Positions 47,755-62,700 of a DNA stretch of 64,000 nucleotides are shown piece by piece. The translations under genes and the position numbers were made by a program. The notes beneath the pieces are model-generated. The model had not been told where the DNA came from and ran no database searches. It saw nothing but the letters and a program-made list of their open reading frames with translations. Source of the DNA: Oikopleura dioica. Taxonomy: Eukaryota > Chordata > Appendicularia > Copelata > Oikopleuridae. Every line of letters starts with the position of its first letter. Within the stretch, counting starts at the first letter, position 1. The stretch is taken from assembly GCA_907165135.1 (NCBI GenBank), contig OU015569.1:4836001-4900000 (forward strand), read 5' to 3'.

Positions 47755-50700
47755 ATGGAGGACTCTCGGATCGAATGGATGCGCGAGCGCATATACGCTG
47801 GCCTGAACCTCACCGAGCTATCAATTTTCGAAAAGCTTCTCGAGAACGAAAAAGCAGAAGACATCATTAGAAATTTCATCCTTGGCAACCACGTCGAAGG
47901 AGACGACACAGCCCATGCTATACTCTTCTACCTAGGTTAAATTTAAATTCAGAGAACACGTTTTGTGAGATTTTTAGATCACGTTGAAAAAACACGGGAA
48001 ATCGAGGTCGAATATGAAGTGGAAGTCACTGATGATGAGGAAGAAATCGGCGACGATGAAACGACCTCTCAAGCGATGTCTGCAAGGGAATCCAACATTT
48101 CCGGTAGAAATAAAACACCTTGAAATAAAGATTAACTCTTGAACATAGGAGTTTCCGGAAAAAGCTCACGAAAATCGAATTCGCGCCGCGGCTCCAGAGC
48201 ATCTTCTTCGAAGGCTTCTTCCGTCGGTCGATCAGAGTCGAAGACATCGAATTCACAACTTGCCGAATCCAAGTCATCGGAGAAAAACGACGCCAACGAG
48301 CAAAAATCTGGTGACGAGGAAGAGCGAACAGAGAGCGAGTCAACGATTAAAGAGAAGAAGACAAAATTCATCACGGAAATTAGAATAGAAGAAGAAGAGT
48401 ACATTGATACTGTTCTGCACATTGCCGAGAAGAAGATTCCAGAAGAATTTGAGACTGCACCATGCGTCTTTTTTCTTAGAAATTTGGAGACAAAATTGCC
48501 AGGTAAAATATAAATCTTGATTCGAGGGGCAAAATTGCTGTTGGAAAACGAGCCAATCTGTTAATAATTTTCTCATTAGCTCCTGCCGACATTACACAAG
48601 CACGAAAACTTCTTCCTCGTTGCATCGAATATGGAGTGTTAAATCAACACTCTCTGGTGATGCTGAAGCAATTGATGGAAAGCGTCTTTGTCCCCTTCCT
48701 GAACATCAAAACCGGCAAAATCGAGCCCAACCCAAATGCCGAAGAGAAATCAAAGCAGAGCGTTTTCCGCGATGAGTTTTTGCTGAACTTGTCGAAATTC
48801 ACACAGCAGATTCGAAGAACAATCAACCAAATTGAAGGCAGATTCGGACTTGAAATTCCGGAAAGTGTTCAAGCCTACCAGACAGAACCGATTGAAAAGC
48901 TTGCGCAAGACAATGAGGTTATCGAACTGCTAGAAAACACTGTTTCTAACTGGCAAAATCAAGTGCTCAAAGGAAAGGATTTTGATAATATTTTAGATGA
49001 TAATTATCATTTGCCATAATCTCAGATGAAAAATAACTTCGTTCATTGCCATAGCCACTTGCAAAATCCACAAAATAGCCGTGGAAGAACAGCTTGCTAT
49101 GCAACCACAAGGGGATGGACCCATTGCCGAAATCGAACTTTGGCGGGAGCGAAACGCAGCTCTTGCCGCCCTACTTGAGCAGCTCAAGCGGCCCGATGTG
49201 CAGTTCATGCTCTCCGTTCTCCGAGAAGCGCGAAATCCCGTCATCGAAAACTTCGAAGGCGCCAAAAACGATCTCACCAAATATTCAGTTGAAGCACGAG
49301 ATAATGTGCGATTTTTGCAAACTTTGGAGCGACATTTCAAGAATCTACAACATTCCAATGACTTCTGGTATAGTTTCGGTCATAAAATGATCATATCAAA
49401 TCGAGAAAAAAAATTAAATTCTATATTTTTCTAATTTTAAAAATGATTGTGGTGTTCATCTCTATTTCTGACAAAAGTATTCAGCCAAATCATCGACACC
49501 ATTCCATCAATGATGAATTCATTGCGAATGGTTTGGATCATCTCCCGTCACTACAACAAAGACGAACGAATGGTCCCGCTTATGGAGCGAATCGCCTGGC
49601 ATCTCGCCGAGCGCGTTAAAGAAAACGTCGACTTGAAGACCATTTTTGCTGCAGAACCTCAAGACGTCAAAAAGCTCGCGAAGAACGCGCGAACTTGTTT
49701 GACCACCTGGAAATCGAGCTACCTTGAGGTTCGCGCTAGGATCGAAGAAAACGAGCGAGATGCACGATGGGAATTCGACAAGCAGCGTCTTTTCCAGCAG
49801 ACTGACTACATGGCGAGCATTTGCCAGGACATTGTAGACGTCGCCCAAGTTCTTGAGGAGTTTTATAATATTTTTGGTCCCGAACTCAAGGCAAGTCTTT
49901 ATTTATATGCGAAAAGGACTCAATTACAAACTTTTCTCCTAGGATACTCTTGAGGTAAAACTGTTACTTTTTCGTAAAAAAGCAGGCTATTCCTGATTTG
50001 CTTATTAAAAAATCAAGAATTAAAGTTTTTCAGTTCCAATCAAAAAATTATCTTCGATGATAATTAAAATCAAGTTTCCTTTTTCAATTCTAAAAGATTG
50101 CAAAAGAGCTTTGTTATTTTATCTTTTCCAAGCTTATTATTTTAGCCTTTTTAAATGATGTTTTAGGCTGTCACAGGTGATCCAAAAAGAATTGAAGAAG
50201 TCGTGGCGCGAGTTGATGCACTAGTGAAACCTCTTGAAGACTATAAATTCGATCCGTTTGCTCAAGACTGCGCTGTCAGCTGGAAGAAAGTCATCAAGTG
50301 GTTCAACAGGGAAGTTGAAGGAATCGAGGCAGAAGCGAAAAGATTCATCGACGAGTCGTTCAAATACTTGAGATCTGCAGAAGGTGCCTTTGACCTTCTT
50401 CTCAAAGTGAGTTAGTCATAGTTTTACCATTTCTAATTTTGAATTACAGTTCCAACACATCAAATCTCGTGAATCAATCAACCAGCAAATGATGAACAAG
50501 TCACAAGAGATCATCAAACAGTATCGAAAAGAAGTTGACATCATAAACGATTCCTTCCTACGTCAAAAAGATCGACCTCCGGTACCGAATGGACAGCCAC
50601 CAATTGGCGGTGCTATTATGTGGGAAAAGTCGTTGTTCGATCGAATCAAGAGGACCATAGTCAGATTTATGGAGTCGGAAGAGATGATGGCATCTGACGA

Positions 50701-53700
50701 AGGTCGCTACGTCAAGGATCACTACTTGCGAACTGCACGAAAGATGAAACAGTACGAAGACGAACTCTACGAAAAGTGGCGAGTACATACAGAAGCGTGT
50801 CTACCAGGTTACATGCGAAAACCTCTTCTTTTGAAGAACTTGGATACTGGCCGATTCGAAGTTAACTTTGCGCCAGAACTCAACGTCATCATGCTTGAGT
50901 CGAAATATCTTGAACAGCTTGGATTCAGTATTCCAGAGCTTGCCCGTAATATGGCCCTTCAAGAACACAAATATTCCATGTTTGTCGTTGGCCTTCGAAA
51001 CATGCTCGAACGATATCACAGAATCATGTCTTCACTCGAACCAGCAGAAATGGACCTTCTCAGCGACTGGGTGAAGCAACTCCAGCAGACTTTAAAAGCT
51101 GGACACACCAGACTCAACTGGAACACGCTGGGTATCAAAGAATACGTCAATAAATGCGAAAAAATGATCGATAAGTTCGAATCCCTGGTCAATCAAGTGC
51201 ACGACATCGCTGCTGATATAAATCATCGAGTAGAGCTGATAGCCATGTCCGATTTCTTCGTCTATAAAAGCGAAACGCCCGGAACACCAGATATCAAAGA
51301 CTACTTCGAAGCTGTCGAAAATCAGCGAGCTAAAGATGTTGAGCTTCTTGCGCGAAAATACCGAGCTATCGGACCTCTTCTCACAAAACTAGAAGGCTTA
51401 GTTGTTTCCACCAATTCTGGCAGATCCGACTCAATGGCTAACTACTACAAGTATTGGGAAAAGAAGGTTTATGACGCAATTGTGATTGCGGTTGTTGACA
51501 ACTTGGAAAATTTCAACTGCCAATTGAGAGCTGAAAAGCCGCTCTTTAGAATCGAGGCTGCTCTGGCTGGAACTGAAATCATTTTACGGCCAGCTGTTAA
51601 TGAGACACAAAAACTCGTCTTCAAAACGATTGGCGACGTTATTGATTCATCACGTTCGTTTGTCCGATGGATGGATGGCACCTGTATAGAAACTCCACCT
51701 CAGCCGAATCCAGACTCGGATGAGCCTTATTTATTCACTTTCCACTCCGATATTCTTCCGCTGCCCTCCGTCACTGAAGTCTGCCTAGGCATTACTGAGA
51801 ATCTCCAACGATGCCTGGTAAACTGCATCAAAATCGCTGCCAAATGGCGAAAATACTCCAAAATCTGGAAGCCAGACAAACCACTCGTGACTGAAAAGTT
51901 TGCGAATAAAGAGCCTTCATGTGTTGAATACGATCATCTTCTTGATGTGTATACGAAAATGGTCAAGGATGTCAACAACGCCACAACTGAAGAACGAGAG
52001 CAGGCTTTCATCATTTCTGTGAAGCCGATGAAGGCATCAGTCAAAATGCATGCACGAGAGTGGATTTCCGAGCTTCAGAAACAGCTTCGAATGTCAGCCA
52101 AAGTGTCCATGTTTAGTTTGGCTGATAAGTTACGAGACTTGAACTACAACTTGGAAATGGAACCTGATACACTGGAAGAATTGAAAGCTGTTTTGCAGAC
52201 GATCTCCAATATCAGAGAAATGTCAATGGAAGTCGAGTTTCAGCTGGATGATATTGACGAGCGATACAGAACACTGCTTATGTACCGAGGTGAGATGACG
52301 AAGCCCGAAGAAGAGCTCCTAGGCGAAATTCGAAAGATCTGGGCTGATCTCATCTACCGATCAAAATGCGTCGACGTAGAATTGACGCCTATCAAGAGAA
52401 AATTCACTGCAATCACTCTGGAAGAAATTACTGACTTCAAAGTGAAAATGGCCGATTTTGCTGAGCGTTTCGAAAATGAAGGGCCATCAACTATCGGTGA
52501 CGATTTAGAAACAGGCTTGCAGAAGATGAAGGAATTCTCGAAAGTCTTGATTCAGCATGATGCAAACAGACTTGAATTGGCCAACGCTGAAAAGCTCTTT
52601 GGCCTGGAAGTTACCGCTTATCCTCGATTAGTAAAAGCTAAGACTGAAATGGAAGGGCTGGCATTAATCTACGAACTATACGAGCGACAAATGAAAGCTC
52701 GAGAGGATTGGGCCCAAACGCTTTGGAGTAACCTCAACGTCGACTCTCTCACAGAAGGTATCGAAGGCTTCCTGAAAGATGCCAAGAAATTCCCTCCGCA
52801 CGTTCGCCAAATGACAGTCGCCCGAGCCCTGCAGAAGAAAATGCTCGAATTCAAGAACGCGATTCCACTCTTTGTTGATTTGAAAAACGATGCTTTGAGA
52901 GATCGTCATTGGAAATCTCTCATGGACAAGACTGGGAAGACATTTGACATGAATCCGGAGACGTTTACACTTGGTGCTTTGTTTGAAATGGGGCTTCATA
53001 ATTATGTCGACTCAATCAACGAAATCGTCACCGCTGCCACTAAAGAATTGTCAATCGAGAAGGGGCTGAAAGAGGTTTCAGAAGTTTGGGACAACATTAA
53101 ATTCACCATATCGAAATACTTCAAAGGCACATCTGATCGAGGCTACGTTTTGGGAACTGTTGACGAGGTAATACAGACACTCGACGACAATGCAATGACA
53201 CTGCAATCTATGTCTGCGTCAAGATTCATTGGTCCATTCTTGAATCAAGTGCAAACTTGGGAAAAATCGCTGTCGCATATCTCCGAAGTATGTGAAATTT
53301 GGATGGTCGTTCAGCGAAAATGGATGTATTTAGAGTCAATCTTCATCGGTGGCGATATCCGATCTCAGCTGCCTGAGGAGGCGAAAAAATTCGACAAGAT
53401 CAATGACACGTTCAAAAAGATTATGCAAGAAACAGCCAAAAATCCTAAGATCAAGGACTCCTGTCACGCTCCAAATCGACTTGAGGACTTTACCGTGCTT
53501 GCTGAAGGTCTTGAGCGATGCCAAAAGAGTTTGAACGATTATCTTGACTCGAAGCGAAATGCCTTCCCACGATTCTTCTTCATTTCCGATGATGAACTTT
53601 TGTCTATTCTCGGTTCTTCCGACCCCACTTGTGTACAGGAGCATATGATCAAAATGTACGATAATATCGCTGCTCTTGGTTTCTCAGACGGCTCGAATGG

Positions 53701-56700
53701 AGAGAAGATTGCAGTTTCAATGATTTCTGCTGAAAGAGAAGTCATGGACTTCAAGAAAGCTGTCCAAGCAGAAGGTCGCGTCGAGGACTGGATGACCGCC
53801 GTCCTTGCTGAAATGCGTGCAACAAACAGAAGCATTACCAAAGAAGCTGTTTACACTTATGGCGAGCGTGGAACGAGAGCTGACTGGATGCTTAACTATC
53901 AAGGTATGGTTGTGCTTGCCGCCAATCAAATCTGGTGGACATGGGAGGTAGAAGACATCTTCCGCAAAGTCAAGTCGGGTGACAAGCTTGCCATGAAAAA
54001 CTACGCCAAGCAACTGCACGGTCAAATTGACGAGATCGTCGCAAAGATCACGAATCCGCTTGAAAAGAACGATCGTGCCAAATACAATACTGTTCTGACG
54101 ATCGATGTGCATGCGCGAGATATCATCGACACCTTCGTTAGAGATTCAATTTTGGACGAAAAAGAGTTCGAATGGGAGTCACAATTGCGATTTTACTGGT
54201 GGAAACCAGAAGATGACGTTATCATCCGACAATGCACAGGCGAATTCGGCTATGGTTATGAATACATGGGTCTCAACGGCCGTTTAGTTATTACACCTCT
54301 CACCGATCGAATTTACCTAACACTTACACAAGCTCTATCAATGTATCTTGGTGGCGCTCCTGCTGGTCCAGCTGGTACCGGTAAAACTGAAACCACCAAA
54401 GATTTAGCGAAAGCTCTTGGCCTTCTCTGCGTCGTCACGAACTGTGGTGAAGGTATGGATTACAAAGCCGTCGGAAAGATTCTCTCTGGTCTTTCACAGT
54501 GTGGTGCTTGGGGATGTTTCGATGAGTTCAACCGAATCGACGCGTCTGTACTTTCTGTCGTCTCTTCGCAAGTCCAAACAATTCGAAACGCTTTGATCCG
54601 ACATCTTAGCCGATTCCAGTTCGAAGGTGTTGAAATTAGTCTTGATCCTCGAATGGGCATCTTCATCACAATGAACCCTGGTTACGCTGGCAGAACTGAG
54701 TTGCCCGAGTCAGTCAAAGCACTCTTCCGACCAGTTGTCGTCATTGTTCCGGACTTGCAACAGATTTGTGAAATTATTCTTTTCTGTGAAGGTTTCCTGA
54801 CTGCCAAGGTTCTCGCGAAAAAGATGACAGTACTTTACAAGCTCTCAAAAGAACAACTTTCAAAACAGAATCACTACGATTTCGGTCTCCGAGCCCTTCG
54901 TTCTGTCCTAAACATGGCTGGTAATCTCAAGCGAGGATCTCCCGATCTCCCCGAAGATATGGTTCTGATGCGAGCCCTACGAGATATGAACTTACCGAAA
55001 TTTATCTTTGAGGATGTACCACTTTTCCTTGGTCTTATTGGCGATCTGTTCCCCGGTCTCGATTGTCCTCGAGTCCGATATCCTAATTTCAACGATGCAG
55101 TTGAAGTTTGCCTCTCTGAGAAAAAATACATTTTGAAAGAAAATCAATGTGACAAAGTCGTCCAAATGTACGAAACAATGATGACTCGTCATTGCACAAT
55201 GATCGTCGGTCCAACTGGTGGTGGAAAATCTGTCGTCATCAATGCTCTTTGCCAAGCTCAAACTCGTCTCGGTCTTCCAACAAAAATGTCCATCATGAAT
55301 CCGAAAGCGCTTTCTGTTATTGAGCTTTACGGTATCTTGGATCCCGTGACTCGAGATTGGACAGATGGTGTTCTTTCAAACATCTTCAGAGAAATGAATC
55401 GACCAACTGAGAAAAAAGAACGCAGATACGTTCTGTTCGATGGTGATGTCGACGCGCTCTGGATTGAAAATATGAACTCTGTCATGGACGACAATAAGCT
55501 GTTGACTTTGGCGAATGGTGAACGTATTCGTTTACAACCACACTGTGCTATGTTGTTTGAAGTTGGCGATCTCCAATACGCATCACCTGCCACCGTCTCC
55601 CGAGCTGGTATGGTCTTCGTCGATCCCAAGAATCTCCGCTACCGTCCATACTGGGAACGTTGGCTTGTCGACCGAACTGACAAGCTCGAGCAAGAATTCT
55701 TGCCACAACTTTTCGACAAGACTGTTGACGTCCTTATAGATCTCATCCACGAAGGTATGCTCGATGGCAAGCAAGGTGACAAACTGAAGTTGATCGTTCC
55801 TCAGACAGATCTGAATATGGTCACCCAGCTATGCAAAATGCTTGAAGCTTGCTTGGACTCAGCTGAAGCGCCAGTTGACTCTGAACAAATTCTCGAAGCC
55901 GTTTATGTTGAGTGCCTTTTCTGGTCTCTTGGAGGAACACTTGTTGAAGAATCACAAGAGCAGTTCAACACAATCGCGAAAAAATTGCTTGCTTTGCCTG
56001 GTGCCTCTGACTCAGACACAAACTTTGCTCCAGCAGGTACTCTGCCAACTCGATTCAATCTTATGTATGACTATCACTTCGACATTTCTAAACGACAATG
56101 GATCCCATGGAAGATGATTGTCCCTGACTACATCCACGACCGAACAAAACCTTTCCATGAGATTCTGGTGCCTACTGTAGACACTACTCGTACCACTTGG
56201 CTTCTTAAAAAATCAGGCCATATCAATCGCCCAGTATCGCTTGTTGGTGAAAGTGGAACATCGAAATCTGCAACAATCCAAGACTATTTGCGTGGATTGA
56301 GTCCCGATTCAAACATGCTCTTGAATATCAATTTCTCTTCCCGTACGTCGTCAATGGATGTTCAGCGAACAATCGAGGCGAATATTGAAAAACGAACTAA
56401 AGACATCTATGGACCTCCTCCAGGAAAACGCCTTCTTGTCTTTATGGACGACATGAACATGCCTCAAGTGGACACTTACGGAACTCAGCAGCCTATCGCA
56501 CTCATGAAACTCTTGCTTGAAAAAGGCTACATTTATGATCGGTCAAAGGAGCTCAACTGCAAAGTCTTGAAAGACATTTCTTACGTCTCTGCTATGGGCA
56601 AAGCTGGTGGTGGTCGAAATTCGACTGACCCTCGGTTCTTGTCTCTCTTTTCAGTTTTCAACATGACATTCCCATCTGACGAGTCGATCAATAAAATCTA

Positions 56701-59700
56701 CACTTCAATTCTTTCTGGTCACCTGGAACCATTCGGCGAGAACATCCTCGATCTTGCTAGTAAGCTTACTGGATGCACTCTTGAACTTTACAAAAAGATC
56801 GTCCGAGATCTCCCTCCAACGCCATCAAAGTTCCACTACATTTTCAACCTGCGAGATTTATCAAGAATTTACAGTGGTCTCTGTGTCACCAGTGCCGAGC
56901 GATTTACCAAGCCTGATGAATTCATTCGAGTTTGGCGAAACGAATGCTTGAGAGTCTTCCACGATAGAGCCATTAATGATAAAGATAAGAATTACCTTCA
57001 AGACACCATCAAGGGATTGGTAACCAAAACTTTCCCTCACAACACTGAACATGTCATGCGAGATCCGATCCTCTTTGGCGACTACAGAAACACCTTGAAG
57101 GAGAGTGAACCACGGCTTTATGAAGATGTTCAAGACTTTGATGCTGCAAAAGGCTTGTTTGCTGAGATTCTTGAAGCGTACAACGAAAGCGAGACTCCAA
57201 TGAACCTGGTTCTTTTCGAATCTGCGCTGGACCATCTGACGAGAATTCATCGTGTTTTGAGAATGAAACGCGGTCACGCCTTGCTCGTTGGTGTTGGTGG
57301 CTCAGGAAAGCAGTCTCTCGCAAAGTTGGCATCATATGCAGCAGGATGTGAAGTTTTCGAGATTTCATTATCCAGAGGATACGACGAGTCCAATTTCAGA
57401 GAAGATCTGAAAATTCTATACAGTAAACTTGGTGTAGAAAGCGGAGGTCGAAAAATTTCCTTCCTGTTCACCGACTCACACGTTGCTGAAGAGGGTTTCC
57501 TCGAACTGATCAACAACATGCTTACCACCGGTGCTGTGCCAGCACTCTTCGCCGACGACGAGAAAGACGCGATCATCAATAACATGCGAGACGAGGCATT
57601 GCGAGCGAACTACCCGCCAGGAAAAGAATCAATTTGGAAGTATTTCATTGATAAGTGCGCCAACAATCTTCACGTTATCCTTGCTATGAGTCCAACTGGA
57701 GACACTTTGCGTGTGCGCTGTCGAAATTTCCCAGGTCTTGTCAATGGAACTACAATCGACTGGTTCGAGGCTTGGCCAATTCAGGCTCTCATTGCTGTCG
57801 CATCAAGCTTTTTATCGGACAACCAAATGATTCCTGAGCAACATATGAACGCCGTGATCAATCACGTTGTCTTTGTTCATAAATCTGTTGAAGAAGCATC
57901 CGCCGATTACTTGACAAAACTCAGACGAACAAACTTCGTCACGCCCAAGAATTACCTTGATTTCGCAACCTCTTATTTGAAACTACTCGAAGAAAAAGAC
58001 GATGAAGTTGAAAAAATGTGCGAGCGTTTGGAAGGTGGTCTCAAGAAAATTGCAGAAGCCCAGATCCAGCTTGACGACTTGAACGCTAAACTTGTTGTTC
58101 AGAAAGTTGTTGTAAAGGAAAAATCAGAAGCCTGTGAAGAACTGCTGAAGGTTATTTCAGAAAGCAAAAACATCGCTTCAATTAAACAAGAAGAAGCAGG
58201 ATCCAAAGCCATCGAAATCGAAGAACAATCAAAAGTTATTGCTATCGAAAAGAAAGAAGCCGAAGAATCTTTGGCGGAAGCTCTGCCAGCCTTAGAAGCT
58301 GCTCGAAAGGCCCTTGAAGACTTGGACAAGTCAGATGTCACCGAAATTCGATCCTTTGCAAAGCCTCCAAAGGCTGTCCAGACCATTTGCGAGTGTATTC
58401 TCGTCATGAAGGGCATCAAGGAAATTTCGTGGAAAGCAGCTAAAGGTATGATGTCTGAAGCTGGTTTCTTGAGCTCTTTGATGAACATGGACGTCGACGC
58501 CATCGGCAACTCTCAAGTGAAACAGATCAAGGGCTTTTTGAAGGTCATTGGTGTCTCACAGACGGAAATGAAGTCCATCTCAAACGCTGGTGCTGGTATG
58601 ATGAAGTTCGTCGAAGCTGTCATGGGTTACTGCGACGTTGCACGAGAAATTAAACCAAAGCGAGAGAAAGTCGCTACTTTGGAAAAGAACTTCTTCATCA
58701 TGAAAAAAGATCTCGCTGCAGCGAAAAAAGAACTGGCTGCAATCGAGAAACAACTTGCAGAACTTGAAGCTCAATTTGAAGCCGCGATGACTGAGAAACA
58801 AGAGCTCGAAGAAGAAGCCAGCATTATGGAAAGGCGATTGATTGCCGCAGACAAACTTATTCGTGGTCTCGGTTCTGAAAGAGAACGATGGAAGGTGGAA
58901 CTCGCTGGACTTAAGGAAATGCGCGTGAGACTTCTTGGTGACTGTCTCCTCGGTGCTGCATTTTTGTCCTACGAGGGAGCTTTCAACTACGATTTCCGAT
59001 ATCAAATGATGCAAGAAAAGTTCATTCCGGATATTCGCGAGAAAGGTATTCCAATGTCTGATCCATTCCGACTGGAAGATCTTCTTACTGACGAAGTCGA
59101 AATATCAAAGTGGGGCTCCGAAGGTTTGCCTCCAGATGAGCTTTCCATCCAGAACGGTATTCTTACCACTAGAGCCAGTCGATTCCCACTTTGTATTGAT
59201 CCACAGCAACAGGCGTTGAATTGGATCAGGAAGAAAGAAGAAAAGTATAATCTTAAAGAATCGTCCTTCAACAGCCCTGACTTTTTGAAACAACTCGAGT
59301 TGGCTATCAAGTATGGTTTCCCATTCTTATTCAAGGATGTTGACGAGTACATCGATCCTGTCATTGATAATGTCCTCGAGAAGAATATCAAGGGTGGTGC
59401 TGGACGAGAACACATCATCCTTGGTGACAAGGAGGTCGACTACGATCCGAGCTTCAGGCTGTACTTGACTTCAAAACTTGCTAACCCTAAATACTCACCT
59501 GCTGTTTTTGGAAAGGCGATGGTTATAAATTACCAGGTCACACTCAATGGTCTCGAAGATCAGCTTCTCTCAGTTATTGTAAAGTTCGAGCGAAAAGAAC
59601 TGGAAGAACAGCGTGAACGCTTGATTCAAGAAACATCTGAGAATAAACGACTCCTCAAGGATTTGGAAGATTCTCTTCTCCGAGAACTCGCCAACTCTAA

Positions 59701-62700
59701 AGGAAACATGTTGGACAACACTGAACTTATTGAGACATTGGAAGAAACGAAAACAAAGGCTAAAGAAATCTCTGAGAAACTGGTGCAAGGAGCAGAAACC
59801 TCTGCTGAGATTGACGAGATTCGAAATGGTTACCGACCTGCCGCGCGGCGCGGTGCAGTTCTTTTCTTCGTCCTCTTGGATATGTCTCTTGTCAACAACA
59901 TGTACCAGTTTGCGCTCAATGCTTACCTTGACGTCTTTGACATGTCACTAAAGAAATCTCTCCCCGATGCAGTGCTTGCTCGCCGATTGCAGAACATCAT
60001 CAACACTTTGACCATGAATGTTTACAACTACGCATGTACTGGTCTTTTCGAACGACACAAGTTGCTATTCTCCTTCCAAATGTGTATAAAACTTCAACAA
60101 GATATTGGAAAAGTGCCTCAGCCTCAGGTCGACTTCTTCCTCAAGGGTAACATTGCTCTTGATAAGGTCAAGAAAGTGAAACCAGCCGAGTGGATTGCCG
60201 ATCAAATGTGGCAAGATCTTGTGAAATTGTCAGAACTATCGCCTGTCTTCTCAACATTACCTGACGATATTTCGAAGGATGTCGAAACTTGGGAGAAATG
60301 GTACGACCAAGATGCTCCTGAAGCTTCACCCTTCCCTGGCCGCTACGAGAGCTTAGATGATCAATTCCTCAAGCTTTGTCTTCTTCGATGTTTCCGTGTT
60401 GATCGATGTGTCCGTGCCGTTACTAACTACGTTGTCTCAAACATGGGCGAAAAGTATGTTCAACCTCCGATTGTTTCTTTTGAAGCTATTTTTGAACAAT
60501 CAACGCCGCTCTCGCCAATCATTTTCATTCTCTCCCCTGGTTCCGATCCCGCTACTGACTTGATGAAGCTTGCCGATCGAATGGACATTGGTGGCAATCG
60601 ACTTAAATTCCTTGCCATGGGACAGGGTCAAGAGCAAATCGCTCTCACACTCCTCGATACTGCTATCCAGCGAGGTCAGTGGCTCATGCTCCAAAATTGC
60701 CACTTGCTTGTCAAATGGCTCAAGGATTTGGAAAAATCTATCAGCAGAATCACAAAGCCGCATCCTGACTTCCGTCTCTGGCTCACCACCGACTGTATCC
60801 CGGAGTTCCCAATCGGTATTCTTCAAAGATCACTCAAGGTCGTCACTGAGCCCCCTAATGGTCTTAAGCTCAACCTTCGGGCAACATACACCAAGATTGC
60901 TGGCAGTACCTTGGCAGACAGCTCTCACCAATTTTTCCGGCCACTTGTCTACGTCCTCGCCTTCTTCCATGCCGTCGTTCAAGAGCGAAGAAAATACGGT
61001 CGCCTTGGTTGGAACGTTTCGTATGATTTCAACGAGTCAGACTTTGAAGTTTGCATGACAATCATCGACACATATCTTACGAAGTCTTTTGAAAACGAAG
61101 AAGACAAACTTCCTTGGGGAACCTTGCGATATCTGGTCGGAGAAGTCATGTACGGAGGTCGATGCATCGATTCATTTGATCGACGAATCCTCACCACATA
61201 CATGGAAGAATACTTCGGTGACTTTATCTTCGATACATTCCAGGAAAGGGATAATATATTTCTGTTTGATGATTTCAGAGGTAGACAATAAATTTATGAG
61301 CACTCATTTCTCATTTGAGATAATCTCTTCCTATTCGGTTATTATCCTCTTTCAAGCCGTATTCGTTCTACAAGTCGAGTGAGATCGACTACAACATTCC
61401 CAAAGATGATGGAACCAAGGAAGTCTACACAGAGAAAATCGAAAGCTTGCCGTTAGCTAACACGCCCGAGGTCTTCGGTCTTCATCCTAACGCTGAAATC
61501 GGCTACTACACGACCGCAGCGAGAGACATGTGGGAGCTTCTCGTTGAGTTGCAACCTCAAACAGGTGACTCCGGAGGTGGAATGTCTCGAGATGACTTTA
61601 TCGCCAAAATTGCAATTGACATCCAGCAGAATCTCCCCGAACAGTTCGAAATGGATAAGATCAAGCGTAAATTTGGAATCAATGTTGATCCGACTACTGT
61701 AGTTTTGCTTCAGGAATTAGAGCGATTCAATAAGGAACGGTTCAAGCCCAAAATTCGTCTTTTGGCGCCAAAATATCAGCAATGTCCACATTTTAGACTG
61801 CACTAGATTAGCACCTCTATCACTGCCCCCGAAGCGGGAGATGGCGCGCTTTGATCTCATCGGTTGGCTGAATTATTTTTAGAAAGAATTGATTCCCAGA
61901 TCTTGAACCTAGTGAAAAGCTCATTGCAAAAATGCGAAGCTCTTTGGTCGAACTCGGTCGAGCGCTCATTGGTGAAGTTGGAATGTCAAACGAACTGGAC
62001 GAAGTAGCAAGATCCCTTTTCAACGGTCAAATCCCATCCATCTGGCGGGCTTTGGCACCGGACACGCTCAAGAATCTTTCTAACTGGATGAGTCACTTTA
62101 GATCGCGGCTCGATCAGTACACCAACTGGGTTGAGAAAGGAATCGGTTTTGATATTTTACGGAAATGATCTTTTGAAATATATTGAGTGAGATATAAAGA
62201 TCCAGTCAATTTATGAATAACTATCGAAAGTTTCGATTCGAAACCGATAAAAGGTGAACCCGATGTCATGTGGATTTCCGGCCTTCATATCCCTGAGTCC
62301 TATCTTACCGCTCTCGTGCAAGCAACTTGCCGCAAGAATAAGTGGGCTTTGGATCGTTCGACTTTGTACACCGTAGTGACCAAATACGAGGATGCTTCTT
62401 ACGTGAACGAAAGACCACTGCAAGGTGCCTATATTTCCGGTCTTTACTTGGAAGGTGCCGCTTGGGACGTGGAGAACACTTGCTTGGTGCGCCAGCCGCC
62501 CAAACAGCTCCTGCAGCAACTGCCGATCATGCAGATCGTTCCGATCGAGTCTCACCGCTTGAAGCTGCAGAACACCTTCCGAACGCCCGTCTACACGACT
62601 TCAAACCGACGAAACGCGATGGGTGTCGGTCTCGTTTTCGAAGCCGATCTTGCTTCTCGACAACATCCATCTCACTGGGTCCTACAGTCCGTCGCTCTCA

